From Rhodobacter sp. (GTDB lineage Bacteria; Pseudomonadota; Alphaproteobacteria; Rhodobacterales; Rhodobacteraceae), in contig JAIXRW010000029.1 in NCBI GenBank assembly GCA_027484985.1, forward strand, positions 1 to 64,000: a stretch of DNA of 64,000 bases, in the 5' to 3' direction. Of the stretch, positions 47,653 to 57,397 are shown piece after piece (position 1 is the first letter of the stretch; the number at the start of each line of letters is the position of its first letter). Made by a program: the position numbers and the translations under genes. The notes below the pieces were generated by a model. That model was not told where the DNA came from. It ran no database searches and was given only the letters and a program-made list of their open reading frames with translations.

Positions 47653-49226
47653 GCGGCCCCCTTGATCATGTCTGCGGCTTTTTCAGCGATCATGATGGTC
47701 GCCGCGTTGGTGTTCGACGACACGACCTGCGGCATGACCGATGCATCGACCACCCGCAACCCCGCGATCCCGTTGAAGCGCAGCGTCGGATCGACCACCG
47801 CCCCCGCATCGGCCCCCATGCGGCAGGTGCCGGCGGGGTGATGGTCGGTCTTGGCGTGGCGGCAGGCATAGGCAAAGTAATCCTCGTCCGTCCGCACATC
47901 TGGGCCTGGCAGACGCTCGGCCTTGACAAATGGCGCCAGCGCATCCTGCCGCATGATCTCTTGCGCCAGTTTCAGCCCCTTGATCGACATGTCGCGGTCA
48001 TAGGGGTCTTGCCAGTAATTCGGGTCGATCAATGGGGCGGCCAGCGGGTCGGCGCTGGCCAGCCGCACCGTGCCCCGCGACCTTGGCCGCAGAAAGGCCG
48101 AGTTGAGCGTGACACCCCCCTGCGGCATGGCAGCCACCCCCGCCTCGATCCCCGATCCAAGGCCAAGGTGGAACTGGATATCGGGCGACCGCGCCGCCGT
48201 GTCGGCCCACCAGAAACCGCCCGTCTCGAACAGGCTCGATGCGACCGGCCCCTTGCGCGTGGCCAGATATTGCAACCCCGCCAAGGCCGACCACAGCGGT
48301 TTCGCGTAGCGGTCATAGGTATGCGGCCCCGTGCATTCCGCGATCACGAACAGGTCGAGATGGTCGTGGAAATTCGCCCCAACATTGGGTTGGTCGAACA
48401 CCACCGGAATGCCCAGCCCTCGCAGATGATCGGCAGGCCCGATGCCCGACAGTTGCAACAGGCGGGGCGAGCCGATGGCGCCCGAGGACAGGATCACCTC
48501 GCGTTCCGCCCGCAACACACCATGTCGTGCCAGTTCCACCCCCACGGCGCGGCCCTGTTCCACCACGATCCGCAGCACCTGCGCGCCCGTCATCACCGAA
48601 AGGTTCGACCGCTGCCGCTCCACCGGCCCCAGATAGGCCCTTGAGGTGGACGACCGCCGCACCTTACGTTGGGTCAGCTGGTAATAGCCCACGCCTTCCG
48701 GCGTCTCGCTCGTCAGGTCGCGGTTGGTGGGAATGCCGATCTGCCCCGCGGCGGCAAAATACGCCTCGCAAATCGGCAAGGGTGCCGCAGGTTTGCTAAC
48801 GCCAAGGGGGCCGCCCTTGCCGTGCCAGCGGTTATCCCATGTGTCATTATCCTCGGCCTTGCGGAAATAGGGCAGGACATCCTCGTAACTCCACCCCGTG
48901 CAGCCCGCCTGCCGCCATTCGTCATAATCCAAGGGATGGCCGCGCGTGTAGATCTGCGCGTTCACCGTCGATCCGCCGCCCAGCACCTTGGCTTGGGTGA
49001 AGCGGATCTGCATGTTCCGCATTTGCCTTTGCGGCACGGTCTGCCAGCCCCATGATCCGATGCCCTTGGTCATCTTCGCGAAACCCGCAGGAATGGCATA
49101 GAACGGGTGCCAGTCGCGCGGCCCCGCCTCCAGCAGCAGCACCCGCAAATGCGGGTCTTCCGACAGGCGGGCGGCCAGCACTGAACCCGCCGATCCGCCC
49201 CCCACGATGATGTAATCCCAAGGCAT
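47649..49226 (-). CDS. GMC family oxidoreductase (choline dehydrogenase-like)
   Basis: YIIVGGGSAGSVLAARLSEDPHLRVLLLEAGP; KVLGGGSTVNAQIYTRGHPLDYDEW; HPAGTCRMGAD. Confidence 0.95.
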   Translation of the reverse strand: MPWDYIIVGGGSAGSVLAARLSEDPHLRVLLLEAGPRDWHPFYAIPAGFAKMTKGIGSWGWQTVPQRQMRNMQIRFTQAKVLGGGSTVNAQIYTRGHPLDYDEWRQAGCTGWSYEDVLPYFRKAEDNDTWDNRWHGKGGPLGVSKPAAPLPICEAYFAAAGQIGIPTNRDLTSETPEGVGYYQLTQRKVRRSSTSRAYLGPVERQRSNLSVMTGAQVLRIVVEQGRAVGVELARHGVLRAEREVILSSGAIGSPRLLQLSGIGPADHLRGLGIPVVFDQPNVGANFHDHLDLFVIAECTGPHTYDRYAKPLWSALAGLQYLATRKGPVASSLFETGGFWWADTAARSPDIQFHLGLGSGIEAGVAAMPQGGVTLNSAFLRPRSRGTVRLASADPLAAPLIDPNYWQDPYDRDMSIKGLKLAQEIMRQDALAPFVKAERLPGPDVRTDEDYFAYACRHAKTDHHPAGTCRMGADAGAVVDPTLRFNGIAGLRVVDASVMPQVVSSNTNAATIMIAEKAADMIKGAA

Positions 49227-49238
49227 CGGACCGCTCCT

Positions 49239-50726
49239 TCAGGCAGGCTTGTCGCGCAAATGGTGCCCCAGCCGCAGCGCGAGCGCCGCCACGGTCAGCG
49301 ACGGGTTCACCGCGGCCGAGGTCGGCAGGACCGAGGCATCCGCGATGAAAAGATTTTGCAGGTCATGCGCCTTCAGGTCGGCATCGACGACCGAGGCCGC
49401 CGGATCGCTGCCCATCCGCGCCGTGCCGCATTGGTGGCTGGGTTTCGATTTCGGAAAGCCCTTGGCCAGCGTCACAGGCCAGCCCGCCCGTCGCATCGCC
49501 GCTTTCAGCTTGGCGACCAGCAGGTCATGCGCCGCCACGTTGGTCTTGCGCCAGTCCAGCACGATCTGCCCATCCTTCAGCATCACACGGCTGTCGGGGT
49601 CTGGCAGGTCTTCCGACATGGCCATGATATGGATCGACCGTTCCGCCAGATAATCGGCCAGCCACAACGGCAGGCCACTTTCCCCCGCAAGGATCGGCCC
49701 CGTCACGCGGCCCAGCATCTGGATATTGCCCAAGGGTTCGCCCTGCGGTCCACCCGTCAGGTAAAAGTCATTGAACTGGATGGTCTTTTCATAAACCGTC
49801 CGGTTCCGGCGCAGCGGGTTGAAGGCGATCATGGCCGTCAGGTTGTGGTTCATGAAATTGCGCCCCACCTGATCCGAACGGTTCGCCAGCCCCGTGGAAT
49901 GGTCCGCATTGGCCGAAGCCAGCAGCAGCGCCGCCGTCATCACCGCCCCTGCGCACAGGCACACCCTGCCCGCCGTCAGCGTGGCCCGCCCTTGCGGCCC
50001 CTCGACCTGAACGCCCGTCACGCGGCCTCCTTCGGTGACCAGCCGCTCGGCCCGCGTTCCGGTCAAAAGCCGCACGTTGGGGTATTTCAGCGCTTCGGCC
50101 AGCCCGCAGCTTTCGGCATCCGATTTCGCCCCCGTGCTGTCGGGAAAGGCGTCCCATGTGGTAGGGGCGCGTTTCAGCCAGCTTTCGATATCCACCCCCA
50201 AGGGCAGCGCCGAAGGGTGCAGCCCCTGTGCCACAAAGGCACGGCGCAGCGCGGCGATATCGGGTTCATCCGGCACGGGCGGAAAGGGATAGGGCGCGGA
50301 ATGGGGCGGTTCGGTCGGGTCGCCCGTGGCATCGCCCCGCACGCGATAAAGCTGTTCGGCCTGACTGTAGAACGGCTCCAGCACCTCGTATCCGATGGGC
50401 CAACCCGGTGTGACGCCATCCATATGGCGCAGGGGGCGGAAATCCTCGGCCCGATAGCGCAGCAGGACCGCGCCGTAGAATTTCGTATTGCCGCCGACAA
50501 ATGCGTAATTGCCGGGGTTGAACGGCACGCCCGCCGCATCGAGCCATGTTTCCTTGGGCTTGAAATGCCCGCGCCGGAAAATGGCCGTGGGGTCGCGCGC
50601 CTCGGGGCTGTCGGCCAGCCGTTCGCCGCGCTCCAGGATCAGTATCCTTTGTCCTGTCGGCGCCAGCGCAGCCGCCAGCGTGGCCCCGCCCATGCCGGAG
50701 CCGACGATGATGTAATCCGCATCCAT
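49239..50726 (-). CDS. GMC family oxidoreductase (glucose-methanol-choline, second type)
   Basis: YIIVGSGMGGATLAAALAPTGQRILILERGERL; C-terminal HQCGTARMGSDPAASVVDADLKAHDLQNLFIADASVLPTSAAVNPSLTVAALALRLG. Confidence 0.93.
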   Translation of the reverse strand: MDADYIIVGSGMGGATLAAALAPTGQRILILERGERLADSPEARDPTAIFRRGHFKPKETWLDAAGVPFNPGNYAFVGGNTKFYGAVLLRYRAEDFRPLRHMDGVTPGWPIGYEVLEPFYSQAEQLYRVRGDATGDPTEPPHSAPYPFPPVPDEPDIAALRRAFVAQGLHPSALPLGVDIESWLKRAPTTWDAFPDSTGAKSDAESCGLAEALKYPNVRLLTGTRAERLVTEGGRVTGVQVEGPQGRATLTAGRVCLCAGAVMTAALLLASANADHSTGLANRSDQVGRNFMNHNLTAMIAFNPLRRNRTVYEKTIQFNDFYLTGGPQGEPLGNIQMLGRVTGPILAGESGLPLWLADYLAERSIHIMAMSEDLPDPDSRVMLKDGQIVLDWRKTNVAAHDLLVAKLKAAMRRAGWPVTLAKGFPKSKPSHQCGTARMGSDPAASVVDADLKAHDLQNLFIADASVLPTSAAVNPSLTVAALALRLGHHLRDKPA

Positions 50727-51838
50727 CAGGGAGCGATCCTTCCTTCGGTAGCCGGATCGAAGGCCACCGCCTTTTCCATGTTGACCGCAAATTCATAGAT
50801 TTGCCCGGCCGACACTGCCGCATCCGCCCGCATGCGCGCAATGGCATCGCGCCCGCCCAAGGTCATGGTCACGAAAGTGTCCGAACCCGCAGGTTCGGTT
50901 ACGGTGACACGGTTCGCCAAGGGCTGGATATTGCCAGATTTGCGGTCGGCCCCTTCGGGATCGGTAATCGCCTCGGGCCGGATCCCGAGCAGGATGTCGC
51001 GCCCGTCCCATGCCGCAAGATTGGCTTGGGAAAAGCGCAACAGGCGCGGCGCCCCATCGGCATCGGTCAGCGCGGCATGGGGCACACCATCCACCAGCTT
51101 TACCCGTGCGGGGATGATGTTCATGGCGGGGCTGCCCATGAAGGTCGCCACGAACAGATTGGCGGGCGTGTCGTAAATCTCTTTCGGGGTGCCCAGTTGC
51201 TGCACGAAGCCCTTGTTCATCACCGCGATGCGGGTCGAAAGCGTCATCGCCTCGATCTGGTCATGGGTGACATAGACGATCGTCGTTTTCAGCTTCTGGT
51301 GCAGCTTCTTGATCTCGGTCCGCATATCGACGCGCAGCTTGGCGTCAAGGTTCGATAGCGGTTCGTCGAACAAAAACACATCGGGGTTGCGCACAAGCGC
51401 CCGCCCCATCGCCACGCGCTGGCGCTGCCCGCCCGACAATTGCCCCGGCTTGCGGTCTAGCAGATGGTCGATCTGCAACAGCTTGGCCACATCGGCCAAA
51501 GCGCGGTCCCGCTCGGCCTTGGGCACGCCGTGCATTTCAAGGCCAAAGGTCATGTTCTGGCCCACCGTCATATTGGGGTAAAGCGCGTAGGACTGGAACA
51601 CCATGGCGATGTTGCGCTTTGACGGATGCACGCCGTTCACCACGCGGCCCTTGATGGCAATCTCGCCCGCCGAGATGCCCTCAAGCCCCGCGATCATGTT
51701 CAAAAGCGTGGATTTGCCACAGCCCGAAGGACCGACCAGCACAAGGAACTCGCCTTCCTCTACAGCGATATCGACACGGTGCAGCACTTCGACCTGCCCG
51801 TAAGCCTTGGTCACGTTGCGGATATCGAGAAAGCCCAT
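50726..51838 (-). CDS. carbohydrate-type ABC transporter ATP-binding protein (UgpC/MsmK-like)
   Basis: [99 protein letters not shown]. Confidence 0.96.
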   Translation of the reverse strand: MGFLDIRNVTKAYGQVEVLHRVDIAVEEGEFLVLVGPSGCGKSTLLNMIAGLEGISAGEIAIKGRVVNGVHPSKRNIAMVFQSYALYPNMTVGQNMTFGLEMHGVPKAERDRALADVAKLLQIDHLLDRKPGQLSGGQRQRVAMGRALVRNPDVFLFDEPLSNLDAKLRVDMRTEIKKLHQKLKTTIVYVTHDQIEAMTLSTRIAVMNKGFVQQLGTPKEIYDTPANLFVATFMGSPAMNIIPARVKLVDGVPHAALTDADGAPRLLRFSQANLAAWDGRDILLGIRPEAITDPEGADRKSGNIQPLANRVTVTEPAGSDTFVTMTLGGRDAIARMRADAAVSAGQIYEFAVNMEKAVAFDPATEGRIAP

Positions 51839-51865
51839 GGCTTACCTCCGGCCTGTTGGTTTGAC

Positions 51866-51913
51866 GCCAAGAATTTTCGAAAATTCTTGGCAAAATTCTT
51901 CGAAGAATTTTGC
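51866..51913. repeat. two overlapping perfect palindromes in the ATPase-permease gap
   Basis: GCCAAGAATTTTCGAAAATTCTTGGC (51866-51891) and GCAAAATTCTTCGAAGAATTTTGC (51890-51913), sharing GC. Confidence 0.95.
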
Positions 51914-51924
51914 GGCGACTGCGG

Positions 51925-52806
51925 TCATCCCTTGACACTCCCCGCCATCAGCCCGCGCACGAAATAGCGGCCCGCGACGAAATAGACGAACAGGGTGGGC
52001 AGCGCGGCAAGGATCGCGCCCGCGAAGTGGACGTTGTATTCTTTCACCCCTGTCGAGGACTGGACAAGGTTGTTCAAGGCCACCGTCATCGGCTGGCTGG
52101 TGCCGCCAAAGGACGCGCCGAACAGGAAATCATTCCAGATATTGGTAAATTGCCAGATCACCGAAACCACCGCGATGGGCCCCGAGACGGGCAGCAGGAT
52201 ACGCCAGAAAATCTGGAAAAACCCCGCCCCGTCGATCTGCGCCGCGCGCACCAGTTCGGTCGGAAAGGCGGCATAGTAGTTGCGGAAGTAAAGCGTGGTG
52301 AACCCGATGCCATAGACCACATGCACCAGCACCAGCCCCGGCACGGTTCCGGCCAGCCCCAGCTTGCCCAGCACCATCGCCATCGGGATAAGAACGATCT
52401 GGAACGGGATGAAGCAGGAAAACAGCATCAGCCCGAACACCCATGTATCGCCGCGAAAGCGCCATTTGGTCAGCACGTAACCGTTCAGCGCCCCCACGAT
52501 GGTGGAAATGGCCACCGCAGGCACCACCATCAGGATCGAGTTCAGGAAATAGGGCTTCAACCCCGTCGGCTCGACCCCGATCTGCGCGGTGGACCATGCC
52601 GAACGCCACGGGTCCAGCGTCCAGACCTGCGGCAGCGCCATCATGTTGCCGCCCGTGATCTCGGCCAAGGGTTTCACCGAATTGATGCCCATCACGTAAA
52701 GCGGCAGCAGGTAGAACAGCGCGAACAGCAGCAGCAGCAGGTAGATGAACACCCGCGCAATGCGGCCCATGCTGACGGCGGTATCCTGCGTGACGGCAGC
52801 CATCAC
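51925..52806 (-). CDS. carbohydrate ABC transporter permease (MalG-type)
   Basis: Hydrophobic; ELVRAAQIDGAGFFQIFWRILLPVSGPIAVVSVI. Confidence 0.95.
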   Translation of the reverse strand: MMAAVTQDTAVSMGRIARVFIYLLLLLFALFYLLPLYVMGINSVKPLAEITGGNMMALPQVWTLDPWRSAWSTAQIGVEPTGLKPYFLNSILMVVPAVAISTIVGALNGYVLTKWRFRGDTWVFGLMLFSCFIPFQIVLIPMAMVLGKLGLAGTVPGLVLVHVVYGIGFTTLYFRNYYAAFPTELVRAAQIDGAGFFQIFWRILLPVSGPIAVVSVIWQFTNIWNDFLFGASFGGTSQPMTVALNNLVQSSTGVKEYNVHFAGAILAALPTLFVYFVAGRYFVRGLMAGSVKG

Positions 52807-53690
52807 TTCTTCTCCTTCAGCTCGGCGTAAAGATAGGGGACCATGATCGCGGCAATCGTCATCAGCATGATCACGGCGGATGAGGCCCCGATCCCCATCT
52901 GGTTACGGGTGAAGGTGTAGGAATACATGAAGGTCGCGGGCATCTCGGTCGCCCGTCCCGGCCCGCCCCCCGTGAGGGCGACGACAAGGTCATAGGATTT
53001 GATGGCCAAATGGCTCAGGATCACGAAGGCCGACAGGAACGCAGGCCGCAGCAGCGGAATGACGATGCGGCGGTAAAGCTGCCAGTTCGACGCCCCATCG
53101 ATCTGCGCGGCCTTCAAAATCTCGTTGTCGATCCCGCGCAATCCGGCCAGAAACATCGCCATGACGAAACCGGATGTCTGCCAGACCGCGGCGATGACGA
53201 TCGTATAGATCGCCATGTCGCCATCCTTGATCCAGGTGAAGGAAAAACTCTCCCACCCCCACAGATGCATGACCTTTTCCAGCCCGATGCCGGGGTCGAG
53301 GAACCATTTCCACGCCGTTCCCGTGACGATGAAGGACAGCGCCATGGGATACAGGTAGATGGGGCGCAACACCCCCTCGCCCCGTATCTTCTGGTCAAGA
53401 AAGATCGCCAGCGCCAAGCCCACGGCGGTGCAGATGATGATGTAGAGGCTGGCGAAGATCGCGATATTGACGATCGCGGTATTCCACGCGGGCAAGGCCC
53501 ACAGCTTCTGGTAATTCAGCCAGCCCACGAAATTGTAGCTGGGCAGCATCTTCGATCCGGTAAAGGACAAAAGCACGGTAAAGGCGATGAAGCCGTAAAC
53601 GAAGAGCAGCGTCACGGCGAAGGACGGGGCCAGCACCAGCTTGGGCAGCCAGTCCTGCAATCGCGTGCGGAAATCGGGTGCGGTGGACAT
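52803..53690 (-). CDS. carbohydrate ABC transporter permease (MalF-type)
   Basis: Hydrophobic; EILKAAQIDGASNWQLYRRIVIPLLRPAFLSAFVI; start MSTAPDFRTRL at 53690. Confidence 0.94.
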   Translation of the reverse strand: MSTAPDFRTRLQDWLPKLVLAPSFAVTLLFVYGFIAFTVLLSFTGSKMLPSYNFVGWLNYQKLWALPAWNTAIVNIAIFASLYIIICTAVGLALAIFLDQKIRGEGVLRPIYLYPMALSFIVTGTAWKWFLDPGIGLEKVMHLWGWESFSFTWIKDGDMAIYTIVIAAVWQTSGFVMAMFLAGLRGIDNEILKAAQIDGASNWQLYRRIVIPLLRPAFLSAFVILSHLAIKSYDLVVALTGGGPGRATEMPATFMYSYTFTRNQMGIGASSAVIMLMTIAAIMVPYLYAELKEKK

Positions 53691-53710
53691 TGGCTTTCCA
53701 GTCGGTGCAG

Positions 53711-53757
53711 GCAAAAGTTTTTGAAAACTTTTGCAAATTCCTTTCAAAGGAATTTGC
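53711..53757. repeat. two overlapping near-perfect palindromes in the permease-SBP gap
   Basis: GCAAAAGTTTTTGAAAACTTTTGC (53711-53734) and GCAAATTCCTTTCAAAGGAATTTGC (53733-53757), sharing GC. Confidence 0.95.
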
Positions 53758-53802
53758 GCGAAAGGTCGGGGGGCGGCGCGATTGCCGCCCCCTTTCGTCC
53801 GG

Positions 53803-55056
53803 TCACTGCGCGGCGGCGACGGCTTCGGCCAGCGCCTTGGCGGCGGCGGCGCCATCGGCATATTCGCCGTTGAAGGCCGCCGTGATCACGTCATAGGTCG
53901 CGTTCTTCACCGCTGCCGGTGCAGCATGGCCATGCGCCATCGACCCGTAAAGCGTGCTGTTGGTATTGGCTTCGGCAAGGTCCGCCATGCCCTTTTTGCC
54001 ACAATCGTCAAAGGCGTCGTTGGGCACATCGGTGCGGGCCGGAACCGACCCTTTCACCACGTTGAAGGCCGACTGGAACGCGGGGTCCATGATCGCCTTG
54101 GCCATGTTGACCTGCGCTTCCTGCTTGGCCGCATCGGTCTGGTTGAACATGGCGAACTGGTCCGAGTTGAACGTGACCGACCCTTGGGTGCCAGGGAAGC
54201 GGATGCAGACGAAATCGGTGCCCGGCTTCTTGCCCGCCTTCAGGAATTCGCCCTTGGCCCAGTCGCCCATCATCTGCATGCCCGCCTCGCCATTGATCAC
54301 CATGGCCGAAGCAAGGTTCCAGTCACGACCCGAGAAGTTATCGTCCACATAGGACCGCAGCTTGATCAGGTGATCGAAAGCGGTCGCCATTTGCTCGCCG
54401 CCCAGCGCCGCGGGGTCAAGGTCGATGAACGCCTTCTGGTAGAAATCGCCACCCATCGACAGCACGATCCCGTCGAACACGGTTGCTTCCTGCCACGGCT
54501 GGCCCCCATGGGCGAGCGGGGTGATCCCGTTTTCTTTCATCTTGTCCAGCACGGCGACCAGTTCGTCCCAGGTGGTCGGCGCGGCAAGGCCGGTGGCATC
54601 AAGGGCGGCTTTGTTGATCCAGACCCAGTTGGTCGAATGCACGTTCACAGGGGCCGCAACCCATTTGCCGTCATAGGTCGAGAATTTCTGCAAGGCTGCG
54701 GGAACCACCTTGTCCCAGCCCTCGGCCTGCGCCGTGGCGGTCAGGTCGGCCAGCGCGCCCTGTTCGGCCCAGTCCTGGATATCAAAGCCCAGCATCTGCA
54801 CGGCGGTGGGCGGATCGCCCGCAGTGACGCGCGCGCGCAGCGCGGTCATCGCCGCCTCGCCACCGCCCCCCGCCACAGGCATATCGACCCAGCCGGTGCC
54901 GCCCGTGGCAAGGTTGTCCTTTAGCACGTTCAGCGCAGCAGCCTCGCCGCCGCTGGTCCACCAGTGCAGCACTTCCACATCGGCGGCTTTCGCCAGCGAG
55001 GTGGTCATGGCCAGCACGGCAGCGGCCTTGATCATCGTCTTCCATCCGGAACGCAT
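53803..55056 (-). CDS. carbohydrate ABC transporter substrate-binding protein
   Basis: [50 protein letters not shown]...[21 protein letters not shown]. Confidence 0.96.
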   Translation of the reverse strand: MRSGWKTMIKAAAVLAMTTSLAKAADVEVLHWWTSGGEAAALNVLKDNLATGGTGWVDMPVAGGGGEAAMTALRARVTAGDPPTAVQMLGFDIQDWAEQGALADLTATAQAEGWDKVVPAALQKFSTYDGKWVAAPVNVHSTNWVWINKAALDATGLAAPTTWDELVAVLDKMKENGITPLAHGGQPWQEATVFDGIVLSMGGDFYQKAFIDLDPAALGGEQMATAFDHLIKLRSYVDDNFSGRDWNLASAMVINGEAGMQMMGDWAKGEFLKAGKKPGTDFVCIRFPGTQGSVTFNSDQFAMFNQTDAAKQEAQVNMAKAIMDPAFQSAFNVVKGSVPARTDVPNDAFDDCGKKGMADLAEANTNSTLYGSMAHGHAAPAAVKNATYDVITAAFNGEYADGAAAAKALAEAVAAAQ

Positions 55057-55103
55057 CGTGTTTCCTCCCATGTTGCGTTTTGCTTGCCGCCTTGCGCTGT
55101 TGC

Positions 55104-56633
55104 TCAGCCTTGGCGGGTCTTCACCCAGTTCGCCCGCGTGCGCCCGATGCGCATCACGACCGACTTGATCTCAAGGAATTCCTCAAGCCCGTAGCGCCCG
55201 ATCTCGCGCCCCTGACCCGATTGCTTGACCCCGCCGAAGGTGACTTCGGGAAAGCCGTCCATCCATGTGTTGGTCCAGACGGTGCCCGCCTGCGCGGCCC
55301 GCGCAAAGCGCAGGCAGGTATGGACATTCTGGCTCCACACCCCCGCCGACAGGCCGTAATCGGCATCGTTGCATAGAGCGATGGCCTCGGCCTCCGTGCG
55401 GAAGGTCAGCACGGTCAGCACGGGGCCGAACACCTCGTCCCGGGCGATCGCCATGTCGGGGGTCACGCCCGTCACCACGGTGGGGCGGTAGAATTGCGCG
55501 CCAAGGCCCGGCACAGAAAGCGGCCCGCCGCCCAGCACGACCTTTGCCCCCTCCGCCACCGCGCCCTGCACGTAACCGTCAATCTTCGCGCCATGTTCGG
55601 GCGTCACGATGGCCCCGACCTGCGTTTCGGGGTCGAGCGGGTCGCCGAACGCCACATGGCGCGACAGGGCCACCACCTTGGCCGTGAACGCCTCGGCGAT
55701 ATCCTCGTGCACGATGATCCGGCTGCCGGAATTGCAGCATTGCCCCACGTTGAAATAGACACCGAACACCACCGCATCGGCGGCGCTGTCCAGATCGGCA
55801 TCGGGAAAGATCACCTGCGGGTTCTTGCCCCCCAGTTCCAGCGCCACCTTCTTCAGGTTATCCGCCGCGATCCGGCTGATCGTCTTGCCCACGGCCGTGG
55901 ACCCGGTAAAGGTGACCATGTCCACCTGCGCATCTGCCGCCAGCACCGCCCCCACTGGCTGGCCATAGCCCAGCACGATATTGACCACCCCCGCCGGCAG
56001 CCCCGCCTGATCCAGCAACTCGCCCAGCATCGCCGTGGTCGAGGGCGTCATTTCCGACGGCTTCACCACACAGGTGCAACCGGCCGCCAGCGCAAAGGGC
56101 AGCTTCTGCGACAGGATCCAGAACGGGAAATTCCACGGCGTGATGATCGACACCACCCCGATGGGTTCTTTCAGCACCGTGGCCAGCATGTCCGGCCCCA
56201 GCCCGTTGAAACTGTCGCCCTCGACCGTCCGCGCCAAGGCGGCGGCATAGCGCCAAAGGTCGGCAGCCCCGCCCACCTCGCCCCGCGACTGGTTGATCGG
56301 CTTGCCCGATTCCAGCGTTTCGATCATGGCAAAGCGGTCCACATTCGCCTCGATCAGGTCGGCCACGCGCAACAGCACCGCCGCCCGTTCCTTGGCCGCC
56401 AGCCGCGACCAGCGCCCGTCATCGAATGCCGCCCGTGCCGCCGCGATGGCGGCCTGCGCATCGGCGGCGGTTCCCTTGGCCGAACGGCTGACCACCACTC
56501 CGTGCGAGGGCGAGATGCGGTCCGACAGTTCCGCCCCGTCGCGCCAAGCGCCGCCGATCCAGTGGCGGTTCACCCGCAGTTCGGGAAGCACAACCGCGCT
56601 GCGCGGTATCACGGTCATTTCGGTCATGCTCAT
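55104..56633 (-). CDS. aldehyde dehydrogenase family protein
   Basis: [67 protein letters not shown]. Confidence 0.97.
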   Translation of the reverse strand: MSMTEMTVIPRSAVVLPELRVNRHWIGGAWRDGAELSDRISPSHGVVVSRSAKGTAADAQAAIAAARAAFDDGRWSRLAAKERAAVLLRVADLIEANVDRFAMIETLESGKPINQSRGEVGGAADLWRYAAALARTVEGDSFNGLGPDMLATVLKEPIGVVSIITPWNFPFWILSQKLPFALAAGCTCVVKPSEMTPSTTAMLGELLDQAGLPAGVVNIVLGYGQPVGAVLAADAQVDMVTFTGSTAVGKTISRIAADNLKKVALELGGKNPQVIFPDADLDSAADAVVFGVYFNVGQCCNSGSRIIVHEDIAEAFTAKVVALSRHVAFGDPLDPETQVGAIVTPEHGAKIDGYVQGAVAEGAKVVLGGGPLSVPGLGAQFYRPTVVTGVTPDMAIARDEVFGPVLTVLTFRTEAEAIALCNDADYGLSAGVWSQNVHTCLRFARAAQAGTVWTNTWMDGFPEVTFGGVKQSGQGREIGRYGLEEFLEIKSVVMRIGRTRANWVKTRQG

Positions 56634-57397
56634 ATCCCCGGAAATTCGGCTTTGCGCTTTGCGCGAAAGGCGGCCACGCCTTCATCACGGTCGGCGCTTG
56701 CGGCAATGGCGGCGCTGCCCAGCGCCTCGATCAGGGCGGCGGCATCCTCGCCCCTGCCTGCATGGATCATCGACTTGGTGATCTCGACCGCCCGCGGCGA
56801 CAGGTCCAGCACCCGCGCGGCAATCGCCTCGGCCGCAGCCCGCGCATCCTCGGCCACCTCGGCGGCGAAACCCATGGCAAGCGCACGATCAGCGGTGATG
56901 CGCCGCCCGAACAACGCCATTTCCTTGACCACGGCTTCCGGCAGTAACCGCGCCAGCCGCTGCGACCCCGACCAACCCGGAACGATGCCCACCTGCGCCT
57001 CGGGCAGGGCCAGCGTGGCCTTGGGCCCCATCACGCGGATATCGCAGGCCGCCGCCAGTTCCAGCCCGCCGCCAAAGGCATGCGCCTGCACCACGGCAAT
57101 CGTCGGCCGCGCCAGCCGCGCCAGACGGTCAAAGATGCGATGCCCGCCGCGCACCCAATGGCGGGCAAATTCGGCGGGCGTCAGATCGCCCCAACCGTTG
57201 ATATCGGCCCCCGCGCAGAACGCCTTGGCCTCGGCCGCTGTGACCAGCACGCAGGCGATATCCGCGCTGCGCTCGATCGTATCGAGATGCCCGGCCAGTT
57301 GCGCCAGCATCTCGACGGTAAAGGCATTCAGCTTGGCGGGGTTGTCCAGCCGCAACTCGGCCACGCGCCCGTTGATGTTGAAATGCACGCGGCTCAT
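56630..57397 (-). CDS. enoyl-CoA hydratase/isomerase family protein
   Basis: AFCAGADINGWGDL; AHAFGGGLELAAACDIRVMGPKATLALPEAQVGIVPGWSGSQRLARLL. Confidence 0.96.
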   Translation of the reverse strand: MSRVHFNINGRVAELRLDNPAKLNAFTVEMLAQLAGHLDTIERSADIACVLVTAAEAKAFCAGADINGWGDLTPAEFARHWVRGGHRIFDRLARLARPTIAVVQAHAFGGGLELAAACDIRVMGPKATLALPEAQVGIVPGWSGSQRLARLLPEAVVKEMALFGRRITADRALAMGFAAEVAEDARAAAEAIAARVLDLSPRAVEITKSMIHAGRGEDAAALIEALGSAAIAASADRDEGVAAFRAKRKAEFPGI

